DNA of 15,273 nt, from positions 1 to 15,273 of the forward strand of contig CATPAW010000202.1 in the NCBI GenBank assembly GCA_955652255.1. Reading direction: 5' to 3'. The notes below the pieces were generated by a model. That model saw only the letters and a list, made by a program, of their open reading frames with translations, searched no databases and was not told the DNA's origin. Made by a program: the position numbers and the translations under genes. The stretch is from an uncultured Chthoniobacterales bacterium. Lineage in GTDB: Bacteria; Verrucomicrobiota; Verrucomicrobiia; Chthoniobacterales; UBA10450. Positions 1-6,364 of this stretch are shown here, piece by piece. Each line of letters opens with the position of its first letter. Within the stretch, counting starts at the first letter, position 1.

Positions 1-631
1 ATTGAATACGAACGCGCTCGGCCGTGGTCTCGTCGGACATTTCACGAAGTGTGTGACGAATGAAGGCGTGCGCTTCCTGCGCTTGTTCCGGAGTGGCGTT
101 GCGGCCGGTGCCGATGGCCCAGACCGGTTCGTAGGCAATCACGGTTTCCTGTAATTCTTTCGCGCCGAGAGTAGCCAGACTGCCGTGCAGTTGGATCGAC
201 AATATCTTTTCGACTCTTCCTTTGTCGCGCTGGACCAGCGTCTCGCCGACGCAAACGATTGGGCGCAACGTCGCTTCATGCGCAGCGCGCACTTTCTGGT
301 TTACGATTTCGTCGGTCTCGCCAAATAACGTGCGGCGCTCGCTGTGCCCGAGGACGACGTAGCGCACGAACAAATCGCGCAGAAGAGCGGTGCTGATTTC
401 GCCGGTAAACGGGCCGTTGCGCTCCCAATGCATGTTTTGCGCGCCGATCTTGATGTTTTGCGATTTGCCGAGTGCTTCCGTTACTTTCGCAATCGCCGTG
501 AACGGCGGCACGATGACCACTTCGACATCGGCAATGTCGCCGAGCTCAAGAAGCAACGACTCGACAAATCGCGCCGACTCGGCCTGGGTCATGTTCATCT
601 TCCAATTAGCGGCGACGATTTTCTTGCGCAT
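1..631 (-). CDS. tpiA: Triosephosphate isomerase (3' end cut by window edge)
   Basis: Catalyses interconversion of dihydroxyacetone phosphate and glyceraldehyde 3-phosphate in the cytosol. The visible 210 residues begin MRKKIVAANWKMN, which carries the substrate-binding Asn-Trp-Lys. They continue with GAQNMHWERNGPFTGE, the electrophilic histidine in VVLGHSERR, and the catalytic glutamate plus flexible loop in AYEPVWAIGTG. About 40 C-terminal residues of a usual ~250-residue enzyme lie beyond base 1. The ATG at 631-629 is chosen because it gives the canonical N-terminus; no clear Shine-Dalgarno precedes it. It is the third gene of a gap-pgk-tpiA run, 72 nt after pgk, and that spacer holds a short tandem repeat. 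Family assignment is essentially certain; only the far end is unseen. Confidence 0.97.
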   Translation of the reverse strand, partial: MRKKIVAANWKMNMTQAESARFVESLLLELGDIADVEVVIVPPFTAIAKVTEALGKSQNIKIGAQNMHWERNGPFTGEISTALLRDLFVRYVVLGHSERRTLFGETDEIVNQKVRAAHEATLRPIVCVGETLVQRDKGRVEKILSIQLHGSLATLGAKELQETVIAYEPVWAIGTGRNATPEQAQEAHAFIRHTLREMSDETTAERVRIQ

Positions 632-642
632 AAAATTTTTCT

Positions 643-669
643 GACAGAATGGACAGAATCTACAAAATC
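643..669. repeat. Three degenerate 9-bp tandem units upstream of tpiA
   Basis: On the plus strand the units GACAGAATG, GACAGAATC and TACAAAATC follow one another without gaps. They lie in the pgk-tpiA spacer, 12 bases before the tpiA start on the minus strand. The pattern resembles short tandem tracts seen dispersed between genes in several environmental phyla, but no second copy lies in this window. Function unknown. Confidence 0.6.
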
Positions 670-703
670 GATTTCGAGCAAAAACTCATTTTGACCACTT
701 TGT

Positions 704-1915
704 CTAAGTCTTGTCGGTCAACGCCGCTACGCCAGGAAGTTCCCTGCCTTCGAGTAATTCAAGCGAAGCGCCGCCGCCGGTGGAAATAAATGTCATTTTG
801 TCGGCGAGTCCGGCCTGTTTTACTGCCGTCACGGAATCGCCGCCGCCGATGATGGTGGTCGCGCCAGATTGAGCGAGCGCTTCCGCAATCGCGATTGTTC
901 CTTCCGCGAAATCCGGAATTTCAAAAATCCCGACCGGCCCATTCCACAAAATCGTTTTCGCCTTTGCGATTTCCTCCCGGTAAAGCGCGATCGTCGCGCT
1001 GCCGATATCGACCGCCTGCCAGCCATTGCTGATGCCGTGTTGACGCGACAGCCGGCTCGTGTTCTGGACCGGCGCGCCCGCGCGAATTTCCTGCGCTTCC
1101 AAAACATCGACCGGCAACAAAAACTTAACGCCGCGTTTTTTTGCAAGATCGACAAGGTCATTTGCGAGATCGAGCTTGTCGCCTTCGACGCGGCTCGCCC
1201 CGATCGGAATTCCCTGGGCCTGGAAAAACGTGTTCGCCATCGCGCCACCGATCAAAATCGTGTTCGCTTTTTCGGTGAGCGCTTTAAGCACGCCGATTTT
1301 GTCCGAAACTTTTGCGCCGCCCATGATAACAACGAAAGGCGGGGCCGGTTCGTCGAGTTCTTCGTGGAGATATTTCAGTTCTTTCTCCATCAAAAATCCC
1401 ATGGCCGATTGCGCGACGAATTTCGTGATGCCCGCCGTGCTGGCATGCGCGCGATGCGCCGCGCCAAAGGCGTCGTTGACATAAACATCGCCCAGTTTGG
1501 CGAGCGCCTCGGCGAATTGCGGATCGTTCGCTTCTTCCCCCGGTTGAAAGCGCAAATTCTCGAGTAAGGCAACGTCAGCTGCGTTCATGTGCGCGATGAT
1601 TCCCTCCGGAATGGCGCCAATAGTGTCGGTGCTGAAAATGACCGGATGATTGATAAGCGAATGCAAATGATCGCCGATTGGCCGCAACGAATATTCTTCC
1701 ACGCGCTTGCCTTTTGGCCGGCCGAAATGCGACATCAAAATCGTTTTGGCATCGCGCTCACGCAGATAATTGATTGTCGGCAAACTTTCGCGGATGCGCG
1801 TGTCGTCCGTGATGTCGACCTTGCCGTCGCGTTCTTCGATCGGCACGTTGAAATCGACCCGCACCAACACGCGTTTGCCGCGGACATCGAGATCGCGAAG
1901 GGAAAGCTTGCTCAC
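704..1915 (-). CDS. pgk: Phosphoglycerate kinase
   Basis: Transfers the acyl phosphate of 1,3-bisphosphoglycerate to ADP, giving ATP and 3-phosphoglycerate. It is 403 residues long, normal for bacterial PGK. Visible signatures in order are VLVRVDFNVP near the N-terminus, SHFGRPKG, LLENLRF, GGAKVSDKIGVL, the nucleotide-binding GGGDSVTAV and STGGGASLELLEG near the C-terminus. The start is a GTG at 1915-1913. It is preceded by AGGAG about ten bases upstream, one of the few credible Shine-Dalgarno motifs in this window. That start codon overlaps the TGA of a short upstream ORF (1912-2007), so translation may be coupled to it. It is the middle gene of gap-pgk-tpiA. Confidence 0.98.
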   Translation of the reverse strand: MSKLSLRDLDVRGKRVLVRVDFNVPIEERDGKVDITDDTRIRESLPTINYLRERDAKTILMSHFGRPKGKRVEEYSLRPIGDHLHSLINHPVIFSTDTIGAIPEGIIAHMNAADVALLENLRFQPGEEANDPQFAEALAKLGDVYVNDAFGAAHRAHASTAGITKFVAQSAMGFLMEKELKYLHEELDEPAPPFVVIMGGAKVSDKIGVLKALTEKANTILIGGAMANTFFQAQGIPIGASRVEGDKLDLANDLVDLAKKRGVKFLLPVDVLEAQEIRAGAPVQNTSRLSRQHGISNGWQAVDIGSATIALYREEIAKAKTILWNGPVGIFEIPDFAEGTIAIAEALAQSGATTIIGGGDSVTAVKQAGLADKMTFISTGGGASLELLEGRELPGVAALTDKT

Positions 1916-2007
1916 GTAATCTCGTGCTCCTGTTCCCTAACCCAACCACAGAAGTCAATCGCTTCGCGATAGACATCGAGTTTCTCATGATCGAAATAAA
2001 TTCTCAT
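1912..2007 (-). pseudogene. Truncated four-helix-bundle (S23/IVP-type) protein fragment, 31 codons
   Basis: Reading the minus strand from the ATG at 2007-2005 gives a 31-residue peptide. Its first ~24 residues, including FDHEKLDVYREAIDFCGWV, match what I know of the N-terminus of the four-helix-bundle family (PF05635/TIGR02436, named for the 23S rRNA intervening-sequence protein). Intact members run about 115-130 residues; here the reading ends after REQEHEIT. The TGA at 1914-1912 overlaps the GTG start of pgk. The last codons fall in hexamer-like sequence that is also found, inverted, on the far side of the ORF. The likeliest reading is a gene that lost its 3' part by deletion, but it could act as a leader ORF coupled to pgk. 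The match is from memory, not a search. Confidence 0.6.
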
Positions 2008-2049
2008 GTCTCAATAAGAATCGATCACGAGCACCAGCACGATTACGAG
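1915..2049. repeat. Inverted hexamer-like repeats flanking the S23 fragment
   Basis: The plus-strand segment 1915-1928 (CGTAATCTCGTGCT) is the reverse complement of 2036-2047 (AGCACGATTACG), apart from a two-base insertion. The right side, 2026-2049, reads as hexamers CACGAG, CACCAG, CACGAT, TACGAG. The arrangement frames the four-helix-bundle fragment in the gap-pgk spacer. Confidence 0.55.
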
Positions 2050-2052
2050 TTT

Positions 2053-3054
2053 CTATTTCGCTAGCAGTTCCAGCATTTCCACGCAGCGATTGCTGTAACC
2101 CCACTCGTTGTCGTACCAACCGACGATTTTCACAAACCGATTGCCCAGCATGATCGTCAATTTGCTGTCGAAAATGCACGAATGCGGATTGCCGATGATG
2201 TCGTGTGAAACCAGCGGCTCGTCGCTGAATTCAAGCACGCCTTTGTAACTTTTGTCCGCCGCCGCCTCTCTGAACGCCTGATTGACTGACTCCGCAGTCG
2301 CATCTTTTTCGAGCACGGCCGTAAAATCCGTGACCGAACCGTCCGGTGTCGGTACGCGAAACGCGCCGCCGTTCAGTTTGCCTTTCAGCTCCGGAATGAC
2401 TTCGCCGATCGCTTTGGCCGCGCCGGTACTCGACGGTATGATGCTGACGGCGGCGGCGCGCGCGCGGCGCAAATCCTCGTGAGGAAAATCGAGAATGCGC
2501 TGATCGTTCGTGTAACTGTGGATCGTGCTCATGAAACCGTGCGTGACGCTGAACTTGTCGTGCAAAACTTTCGCGAGCGACGCAAGGCAATTGGTCGTGC
2601 AACTGGCATTCGAAACGATCCTGTGCTTCGCCGGATCGTAAATGTTATCGTTGATGCCCATGCAAAGCGTCGCGTCGGGACTTTTTGCCGGCGCGGAAAT
2701 GAGGACGCGTTTCGCACCGGCTTTGCTCAAATGCAGCTCGGCCTTGTCGCGACTCGTAAAAAAGCCGGTCGACTCGAGCACAACATCGACATCCAGTTTT
2801 TTCCACGGCAGGTTCGCCGGGTCGCGTTCTTTCAAGATCTTAATCTTGTGCCCGCGCACGACGATGTTTTCCTCGTCATAGCCGATCTCGCCATCGAATT
2901 TCCCGTGAACCGAGTCCCATTTGAGCAAGTGCGCGAGCGTTTTGGTGTCAGTCAGATCATTGATTGCGCGCAGCCGCTCAACCTGTTTTTGCGACATGGC
3001 GCGGAGTACGTTGCGCCCAATGCGACCGAAGCCATTGATTGCGTAGTTAGCCAT
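2053..3054 (-). CDS. gap: Glyceraldehyde-3-phosphate dehydrogenase, type I
   Basis: Oxidises glyceraldehyde 3-phosphate with phosphorylation to 1,3-bisphosphoglycerate, coupled to NAD(P) reduction. It is 333 residues, the usual length. The N-terminal Rossmann motif is AINGFGRIGRNVLRA. The catalytic cysteine lies in SNASCTTNCL. RVPTPDGSVTDF and the C-terminal WYDNEWGYSNR are also present. An aspartate follows the second strand (AINDLTD), which favours NAD over NADP, as in glycolytic enzymes. The ATG at 3054-3052 has no clear Shine-Dalgarno. It is the first gene of the gap-pgk-tpiA operon and is divergent from the SGNH esterase gene. The 81-nt shared spacer holds a perfect 7-bp dyad. Confidence 0.98.
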   Translation of the reverse strand: MANYAINGFGRIGRNVLRAMSQKQVERLRAINDLTDTKTLAHLLKWDSVHGKFDGEIGYDEENIVVRGHKIKILKERDPANLPWKKLDVDVVLESTGFFTSRDKAELHLSKAGAKRVLISAPAKSPDATLCMGINDNIYDPAKHRIVSNASCTTNCLASLAKVLHDKFSVTHGFMSTIHSYTNDQRILDFPHEDLRRARAAAVSIIPSSTGAAKAIGEVIPELKGKLNGGAFRVPTPDGSVTDFTAVLEKDATAESVNQAFREAAADKSYKGVLEFSDEPLVSHDIIGNPHSCIFDSKLTIMLGNRFVKIVGWYDNEWGYSNRCVEMLELLAK

Positions 3055-3089
3055 AATCGTATTTGCGAATTTCGATCTTCGTTTTGAAA

Positions 3090-3114
3090 TTGCTGATCAC
3101 ACTTTCGTCAGCAA
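3090..3114. promoter_or_regulatory. Dyad in the divergent gap / esterase spacer
   Basis: TTGCTGA at 3090-3096 and TCAGCAA at 3108-3114 form a perfect 7-bp inverted repeat around an 11-bp spacer. It sits in the 81-nt region from which gap (minus) and the esterase gene (plus) diverge. The size and symmetry suit a dimeric regulator's operator, but a transcript hairpin or chance is possible. I could not assign convincing -35/-10 boxes. Confidence 0.4.
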
Positions 3115-3135
3115 CAAGTGAGGCCGGGAAAATAA

Positions 3136-3825
3136 ATGCGTAAACGGGTGAAGCAATGGCGAAGTGGCGCATTCCTGGGAATGATATTGTCGCTCTTGTG
3201 CGCACAATCCGGCCACGCCGCCGGGCCCGAACTACCACGAATGAAAACGATTTTTGTTTTCGGCGACAGCTTATCGGACGGATTTCTACTCAAACGCACC
3301 CAGGCCTATCCCGCGCTGCTCATCGACAAATTGCGCGATGCCGGTTTGAGATTCGAAGTCATCAACGCCAGCGCGAGCGGCGACACAACCGACGGTGGAT
3401 TGCGCCGGCTGCCGCCGCACCTCAAACGCAAGATCGACATCTTCATTTTAGAGCTCGGAATCAACGACGCGTTTCGTGGCGCGACGGTTGATGAGATTCG
3501 AAATAACCTGCAAGCGGTCATCGACAAAGTGAAAGCGCGCAACCCGAATGCGCGCATCGTCATCGCGGGAATGCAACTTCCGAATTCTTCGGCCGATGAC
3601 TATGTCTTCGCCTTTGGCAAAATGTTCAGCGAGCTTGCCGCGAAAAATAAGGCCGCGTTCGTCCCGTACCTGCTCGAGGGCGTGGCGGGCGATCCGTCGT
3701 TGAATTTGCCGGATGGCATCCATCCAAATGCCGCCGGTCACCGCATTCTTGCTGAAAATGTCTGGCGCGTGCTCGAACCGATCGCGCGCGAGACGGCCAG
3801 CACGCCTGCGAGTAACGTAAGATAA
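3136..3825 (+). CDS. TesA-like SGNH/GDSL hydrolase (arylesterase/acyl-CoA thioesterase I-like), exported
   Basis: A 229-residue lipolytic esterase of the SGNH superfamily, closest in layout to TesA/arylesterase. A signal peptide spans about residues 1-28 (basic MRKRVKQWR, hydrophobic core, AHA-like end), so a periplasmic location is inferred. Block I is FVFGDSLSDG with the nucleophile Ser45. Block II is SGDTTDGG with oxyanion Gly82. Block III is ELGINDAFRG with Asn110, where TesA usually has GGND. Block V is LPDGIHPNAAGH with Asp193 and His196. It likely cleaves acyl or aryl esters or thioesters; the exact substrate cannot be read. It is followed 3 nt later by the HMA gene, so they are probably co-transcribed. 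Confidence 0.92.
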   Translation: MRKRVKQWRSGAFLGMILSLLCAQSGHAAGPELPRMKTIFVFGDSLSDGFLLKRTQAYPALLIDKLRDAGLRFEVINASASGDTTDGGLRRLPPHLKRKIDIFILELGINDAFRGATVDEIRNNLQAVIDKVKARNPNARIVIAGMQLPNSSADDYVFAFGKMFSELAAKNKAAFVPYLLEGVAGDPSLNLPDGIHPNAAGHRILAENVWRVLEPIARETASTPASNVR

Positions 3826-3828
3826 GTC

Positions 3829-4098
3829 GTGGAACCAAGCGACCCTCATAACCCTGAACGCGCCGATCATACGATTGTCGAAACGATCGAGATCGCAACG
3901 GAGGGAGAGGATTGCGATCAATGCGTGCGAAGGTTACGCCCGATGCTAATGAAGATTAATGGCGTGCGAGATGTGACTGTCGATCTCGCCCGCGAACGGG
4001 TCGTCGTCACGTTCGATGCGCGCAAAACGCACGCACCCGATTTGCACGACGCGATCCTCAAAAGCGGCTACAAACCCGCGCGTTCCACTGGCTTGTAG
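3829..4098 (+). CDS. Small heavy-metal-associated (HMA) domain protein, CopZ-like
   Basis: An 89-residue cytosolic-type protein with one ferredoxin-like HMA domain at about residues 15-82. The metal-binding loop reads EGEDCDQCVRRL, giving the CxxC pair Cys29/Cys32. The usual GM before it is replaced by GED. The later pattern INGVRDVTVDLARERVVVTF and ILKSGYKP is typical of copper chaperones and of HMA domains of P-type ATPases. Start is a GTG at 3829, 3 nt after the esterase stop; no later in-frame start would keep the metal loop. The TAG stop (4096-4098) lies inside the left arm of a palindromic repeat, so the last residues may have been set by that insertion. No copper ATPase or regulator is next to it; its partner is unknown. 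Confidence 0.85.
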   Translation: MEPSDPHNPERADHTIVETIEIATEGEDCDQCVRRLRPMLMKINGVRDVTVDLARERVVVTFDARKTHAPDLHDAILKSGYKPARSTGL

Positions 4099-4150
4099 CC
4101 ACGGCGCTGTGCGCCGTCGGGCCTGGACGTGCACAGGCACGTGGCTACAG
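4094..4150. repeat. Palindromic element class 1, copy 1
   Basis: The outer arms TGTAGCCACG (4094-4103) and CGTGGCTACA (4140-4149) are perfect 10-bp inverted repeats. Inside are two more hairpins: ACGGCGC-TGT-GCGCCGT (4101-4117) and ACGTGC-ACAG-GCACGT (4127-4142). The same architecture recurs at 14941-15013. It occupies the space between the convergent HMA and deiminase genes and overlaps the HMA stop codon. A REP-like dispersed element is the simplest reading; it could also act as a bidirectional terminator. Confidence 0.8.
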
Positions 4151-4153
4151 GTG

Positions 4154-5218
4154 TCAAACCGCCGGCTGCTGCTGGGTGAGACAGTGAAATGTGCCCAGGC
4201 CCCAGATTAATTCGCGACAATCGATTCCGATGACGCGGCGATTTGGAAAACACTTTTGCAAGATCGACAACGCGATTTGATCGGCGGGATCGGCAAATGT
4301 CGGGCAAAGCACGCAACTATTTGCGATGTAAAAGTTGGCGTAGCTAGCGGGCAAGCGAAGATCTTCGCGCACAATTTTTTTCGGCATCGGCAAGGTGATG
4401 ATGTCGATCTTACCCGCCTCAGGCGGATCGATCTTCATCCCGCGCAAGCGTGTGAGATTTTCCTGAAGTGTTTCGTAGTTTTCGTCATCGCGCCTTTCTT
4501 CGACAACCGTGACGACCGTTCGCTCGGAGACAAAGCGCGCGAGATTGTCGATGTGACCGTCGGTATCGTCGCCAGTGATTCCATCGCCGAGCCAGACAAT
4601 CTCGCTGACACCAAGAAAATCGCGCAGCCGCTTTTCGATTTCCTCGCGCGATAAATTTGGGTTTCGATTTTTGTTTAACAAACACGATTCGGTCGTGAGG
4701 AGTGCGCCGGCGCCGTTTACGTCGATCGAGCCGCCTTCCAAAATCATGCGCGGATAAAAAACGGGCAGATCGAGAAGGTCGGCCACGCGCCTGGGGACGA
4801 CTTCATCGAGATCGAACGGCGGATATTTATTTCCCCAGGCGTTATAATCCCAATCGACGACTGCCAATTTTGGATCGGCATCGCGCGTCAAAAAAACAGG
4901 ACCGTGATCGCGGCACCAGGGTTCGTTTGTTGGAATGCGATGAAACGCGACGCGGGCAAGATCGATCCCGCGACTGCGGGACAACGCGGCGCGCACCTCG
5001 GCCTCATGCGCACCGTTGCAAACATTGATGCAGACCTGCTCGGATTCGAGCAGCGCTTCGACCATCGCCCGCAGAGTTGGCAAGACGCGATCAAACGAAC
5101 TGGGGAAACTGATTCCCTCGCGCCGCGGCCAGGAAAGCCAGGTCGCCGCGTGCGGTTCCCATTCCGCCGGCATGCGATAACCGAGTTGTGCGGGCGTTTC
5201 GGCGAATTGTCGATCCAT
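4154..5218 (-). CDS. Agmatine deiminase / peptidyl-arginine deiminase family protein
   Basis: A guanidino-group-modifying enzyme (GME) family member, about 354 residues from the ATG at 5218. Family members hydrolyse agmatine to N-carbamoylputrescine and ammonia in polyamine synthesis; others citrullinate arginine. The N-terminal GYRMPAEWEPHAATWLSWP is typical. NEPWCRDHGPVF and ILEGGSIDVNGAG follow. The catalytic histidine region is GDDTDGHIDNLARF, and the C-terminal GTFHCLTQQQPAV holds the nucleophilic cysteine. A GTG at 5248 would add ten residues but lies in a heptamer repeat, so the ATG is preferred. No N-carbamoylputrescine amidohydrolase gene lies nearby, so agmatine as substrate is an inference. 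Confidence 0.92.
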   Translation of the reverse strand: MDRQFAETPAQLGYRMPAEWEPHAATWLSWPRREGISFPSSFDRVLPTLRAMVEALLESEQVCINVCNGAHEAEVRAALSRSRGIDLARVAFHRIPTNEPWCRDHGPVFLTRDADPKLAVVDWDYNAWGNKYPPFDLDEVVPRRVADLLDLPVFYPRMILEGGSIDVNGAGALLTTESCLLNKNRNPNLSREEIEKRLRDFLGVSEIVWLGDGITGDDTDGHIDNLARFVSERTVVTVVEERRDDENYETLQENLTRLRGMKIDPPEAGKIDIITLPMPKKIVREDLRLPASYANFYIANSCVLCPTFADPADQIALSILQKCFPNRRVIGIDCRELIWGLGTFHCLTQQQPAV

Positions 5219-5231
5219 CAGAAACAGCGAA

Positions 5232-5259
5232 CGTTCAACGTTCAACACTCAACCTTCAA
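5232..5259. repeat. Degenerate heptamer array upstream of the deiminase gene
   Basis: Four 7-bp units run head to tail on the plus strand: CGTTCAA, CGTTCAA, CACTCAA, CCTTCAA. On the minus strand they read as TTGAACG-type heptamers just before the deiminase start. No protein match; likely a slippage-prone microsatellite or remnant. Confidence 0.65.
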
Positions 5260-5297
5260 TGCAGAAACTAGCAGGCCTTAAGGCTCAGGTGAGCGCG

Positions 5298-5404
5298 GGC
5301 TGCCAGTCCGCGGCCGCCGACAGCTTGCCGGCAACACTTCGCGAGGCGAACGGAAGTTGCCCAAAACGTCTCGGCAAGCTGCCGAGACGGACAGGCTGGC
5401 AGCC
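5298..5404. repeat. Complex inverted-repeat element, class 2
   Basis: Nested arms are visible. GGCTGCCAG (5298-5306) pairs with CTGGCAGCC (5396-5404). CAGCTTGCCG (5321-5330) pairs with CGGCAAGCTG (5372-5381). GGCAAC (5330-5335) pairs with GTTGCC (5356-5361). A separate perfect 10-bp hairpin with a 3-nt loop lies at 5367-5389. The element fills most of the 236-nt spacer (5219-5454) between the deiminase and membrane-protein genes. No coding potential is convincing here. A dispersed palindromic element is the best description; it could also end the upstream minus-strand transcript. Confidence 0.75.
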
Positions 5405-5454
5405 TGTGCTCCCCCAGCGAGCAGGCTGATTCCCCTGCCAATGCCCGGTCCCGG

Positions 5455-5871
5455 TTAAGCCGCTGCCGACGACGTCGTCGGTTTGTAAATCGCACCGACG
5501 ATTGCGCCAGCCACGATCATCTCGATCAAGCCGCCGACGCTCCAATAGACGATGAGCTTGGCGGGGAGGGGCTGCACCGCATACATCATCATGCGCGCGC
5601 CGATCGCCAAAATCTCCAGCATAATTCCAAGCCGTATTCCGGCGGCCACACCACCACCGGCGAAACCGCTCGCATAGATCATCACAAACGCCAAAACCAG
5701 GATCGCTTGGCCAATGATGATCCAATGGAAAAGGTTCATCGTTTCATTTTGCGGGCGCCAGAGACTTTGCGTCTGCGCATAAACATCTTTCAGGAACACG
5801 CTGTTATACAGCCAGCCCCAGAGAAAAATGAAAACGAACGCGGCGAGGAAGGCGAGGGAAAATCGTTTCAC
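5455..5871 (-). CDS. Four-TM membrane protein, second of a tandem paralogous pair
   Basis: A 138-residue integral membrane protein with four predicted helices: about residues 4-24, 48-68, 74-98 and 108-130. An aromatic-rich start (LWGWLYNSVF) and the C-terminal IVAGAIVGAIYKPTT stand out. It aligns along its whole length with its upstream neighbour, sharing an AVQPL motif in the third loop and GAIVGA-YKP at the end. The GTG start at 5871 lies 3 nt after the neighbour's TAG, so the two are probably translated together. It resembles small DUF1761-like membrane proteins, but I would not commit to that. No catalytic motif is visible and the function is unknown. Confidence 0.8.
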   Translation of the reverse strand: MKRFSLAFLAAFVFIFLWGWLYNSVFLKDVYAQTQSLWRPQNETMNLFHWIIIGQAILVLAFVMIYASGFAGGGVAAGIRLGIMLEILAIGARMMMYAVQPLPAKLIVYWSVGGLIEMIVAGAIVGAIYKPTTSSAAA

Positions 5872-5874
5872 GAT

Positions 5875-6288
5875 CTACACCGCCGTGCTCGGCTTGTAGA
5901 GCGCGCCCACGATTGCGCCCGCGATCCCGAACTCGAGCAAGTTACCGACGATCCATCCGCCGAGGATTTTCGGCGTCAGCGGTTGCACCGCGAATGTGAC
6001 CAAGTTGTCGCCGATATACAGGCACGCCACCAGGATTCCCAATACAATGCCCGCAGCTGCGCCGCCGGCTGGGACGAAGCGGGCGTAGAGCAGAGTGAGA
6101 AAGAACGCCATCACCACATGCCCCAAAATCAGCCACGGAAAGTGACTGCCAAAGTCCGCTTCGGTCCGCCAAAGCGCCGGGACTTCATTATGGATCTCCT
6201 GCATGAACTTCCCGTACCAGAGAAATCCAAACAGGAAGATGAAAACGAACGTGACAATAAATGCGATGAAGAATCTTTTCGGGTTCAT
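5875..6288 (-). CDS. Four-TM membrane protein, first of a tandem paralogous pair
   Basis: A 137-residue integral membrane protein with the same four-helix plan as the gene after it: about residues 6-24, 48-67, 72-97 and 106-129. Distinctive stretches are FLFGFLWYGKFMQEI, FAVQPLTPKILGGW and IAGAIVGALYKPST. The ATG at 6288 is chosen because it precedes a typical Lys/Arg then hydrophobic start; no Shine-Dalgarno is evident. It is divergent from the gamma-glutamyltransferase gene, with a palindromic element between them. Tandem duplication is the clear origin of the pair; a shared heteromeric role is possible. Function unknown. Confidence 0.82.
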   Translation of the reverse strand: MNPKRFFIAFIVTFVFIFLFGFLWYGKFMQEIHNEVPALWRTEADFGSHFPWLILGHVVMAFFLTLLYARFVPAGGAAAGIVLGILVACLYIGDNLVTFAVQPLTPKILGGWIVGNLLEFGIAGAIVGALYKPSTAV

Positions 6289-6364
6289 AAGTTTTGATTT
6301 GTTCGGTTGCCGTAAAACCCTGCGGACTTGATTGCAAAATTCCGGGCAGCTTGTCGAGGTAAAT

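Noticed and set aside
869..1567. Long plus-strand open frame opposite pgk
   Set aside because: It lies fully antisense to a clear pgk gene, is rich in Arg/Phe/Asp from codon shadowing and has no recognisable domain.
2479..3087. Long plus-strand open frame opposite gap
   Set aside because: It mirrors gap codons and shows no family motif; gap is unmistakable on the other strand.
3055..3135. Sigma-70-like promoter boxes for gap and the esterase
   Set aside because: TTGTTG and TTGCTG hexamers are present, but no matching -10 box sits at 16-18 bp on either strand.
4094..4150. CRISPR repeat or tRNA-like fold at the class 1 palindrome
   Set aside because: There are no regularly spaced direct repeats, and the stems do not have tRNA geometry or conserved loop bases.
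5219..5248. Extended GTG start of the deiminase
   Set aside because: The added ten codons fall partly in the heptamer repeat, and the ATG at 5218 gives a family-like N-terminus.
5285..5495. Minus-strand open frames across the class 2 element
   Set aside because: Their translations follow the inverted repeats, are low in hydrophobic-core pattern and carry no recognisable motif.
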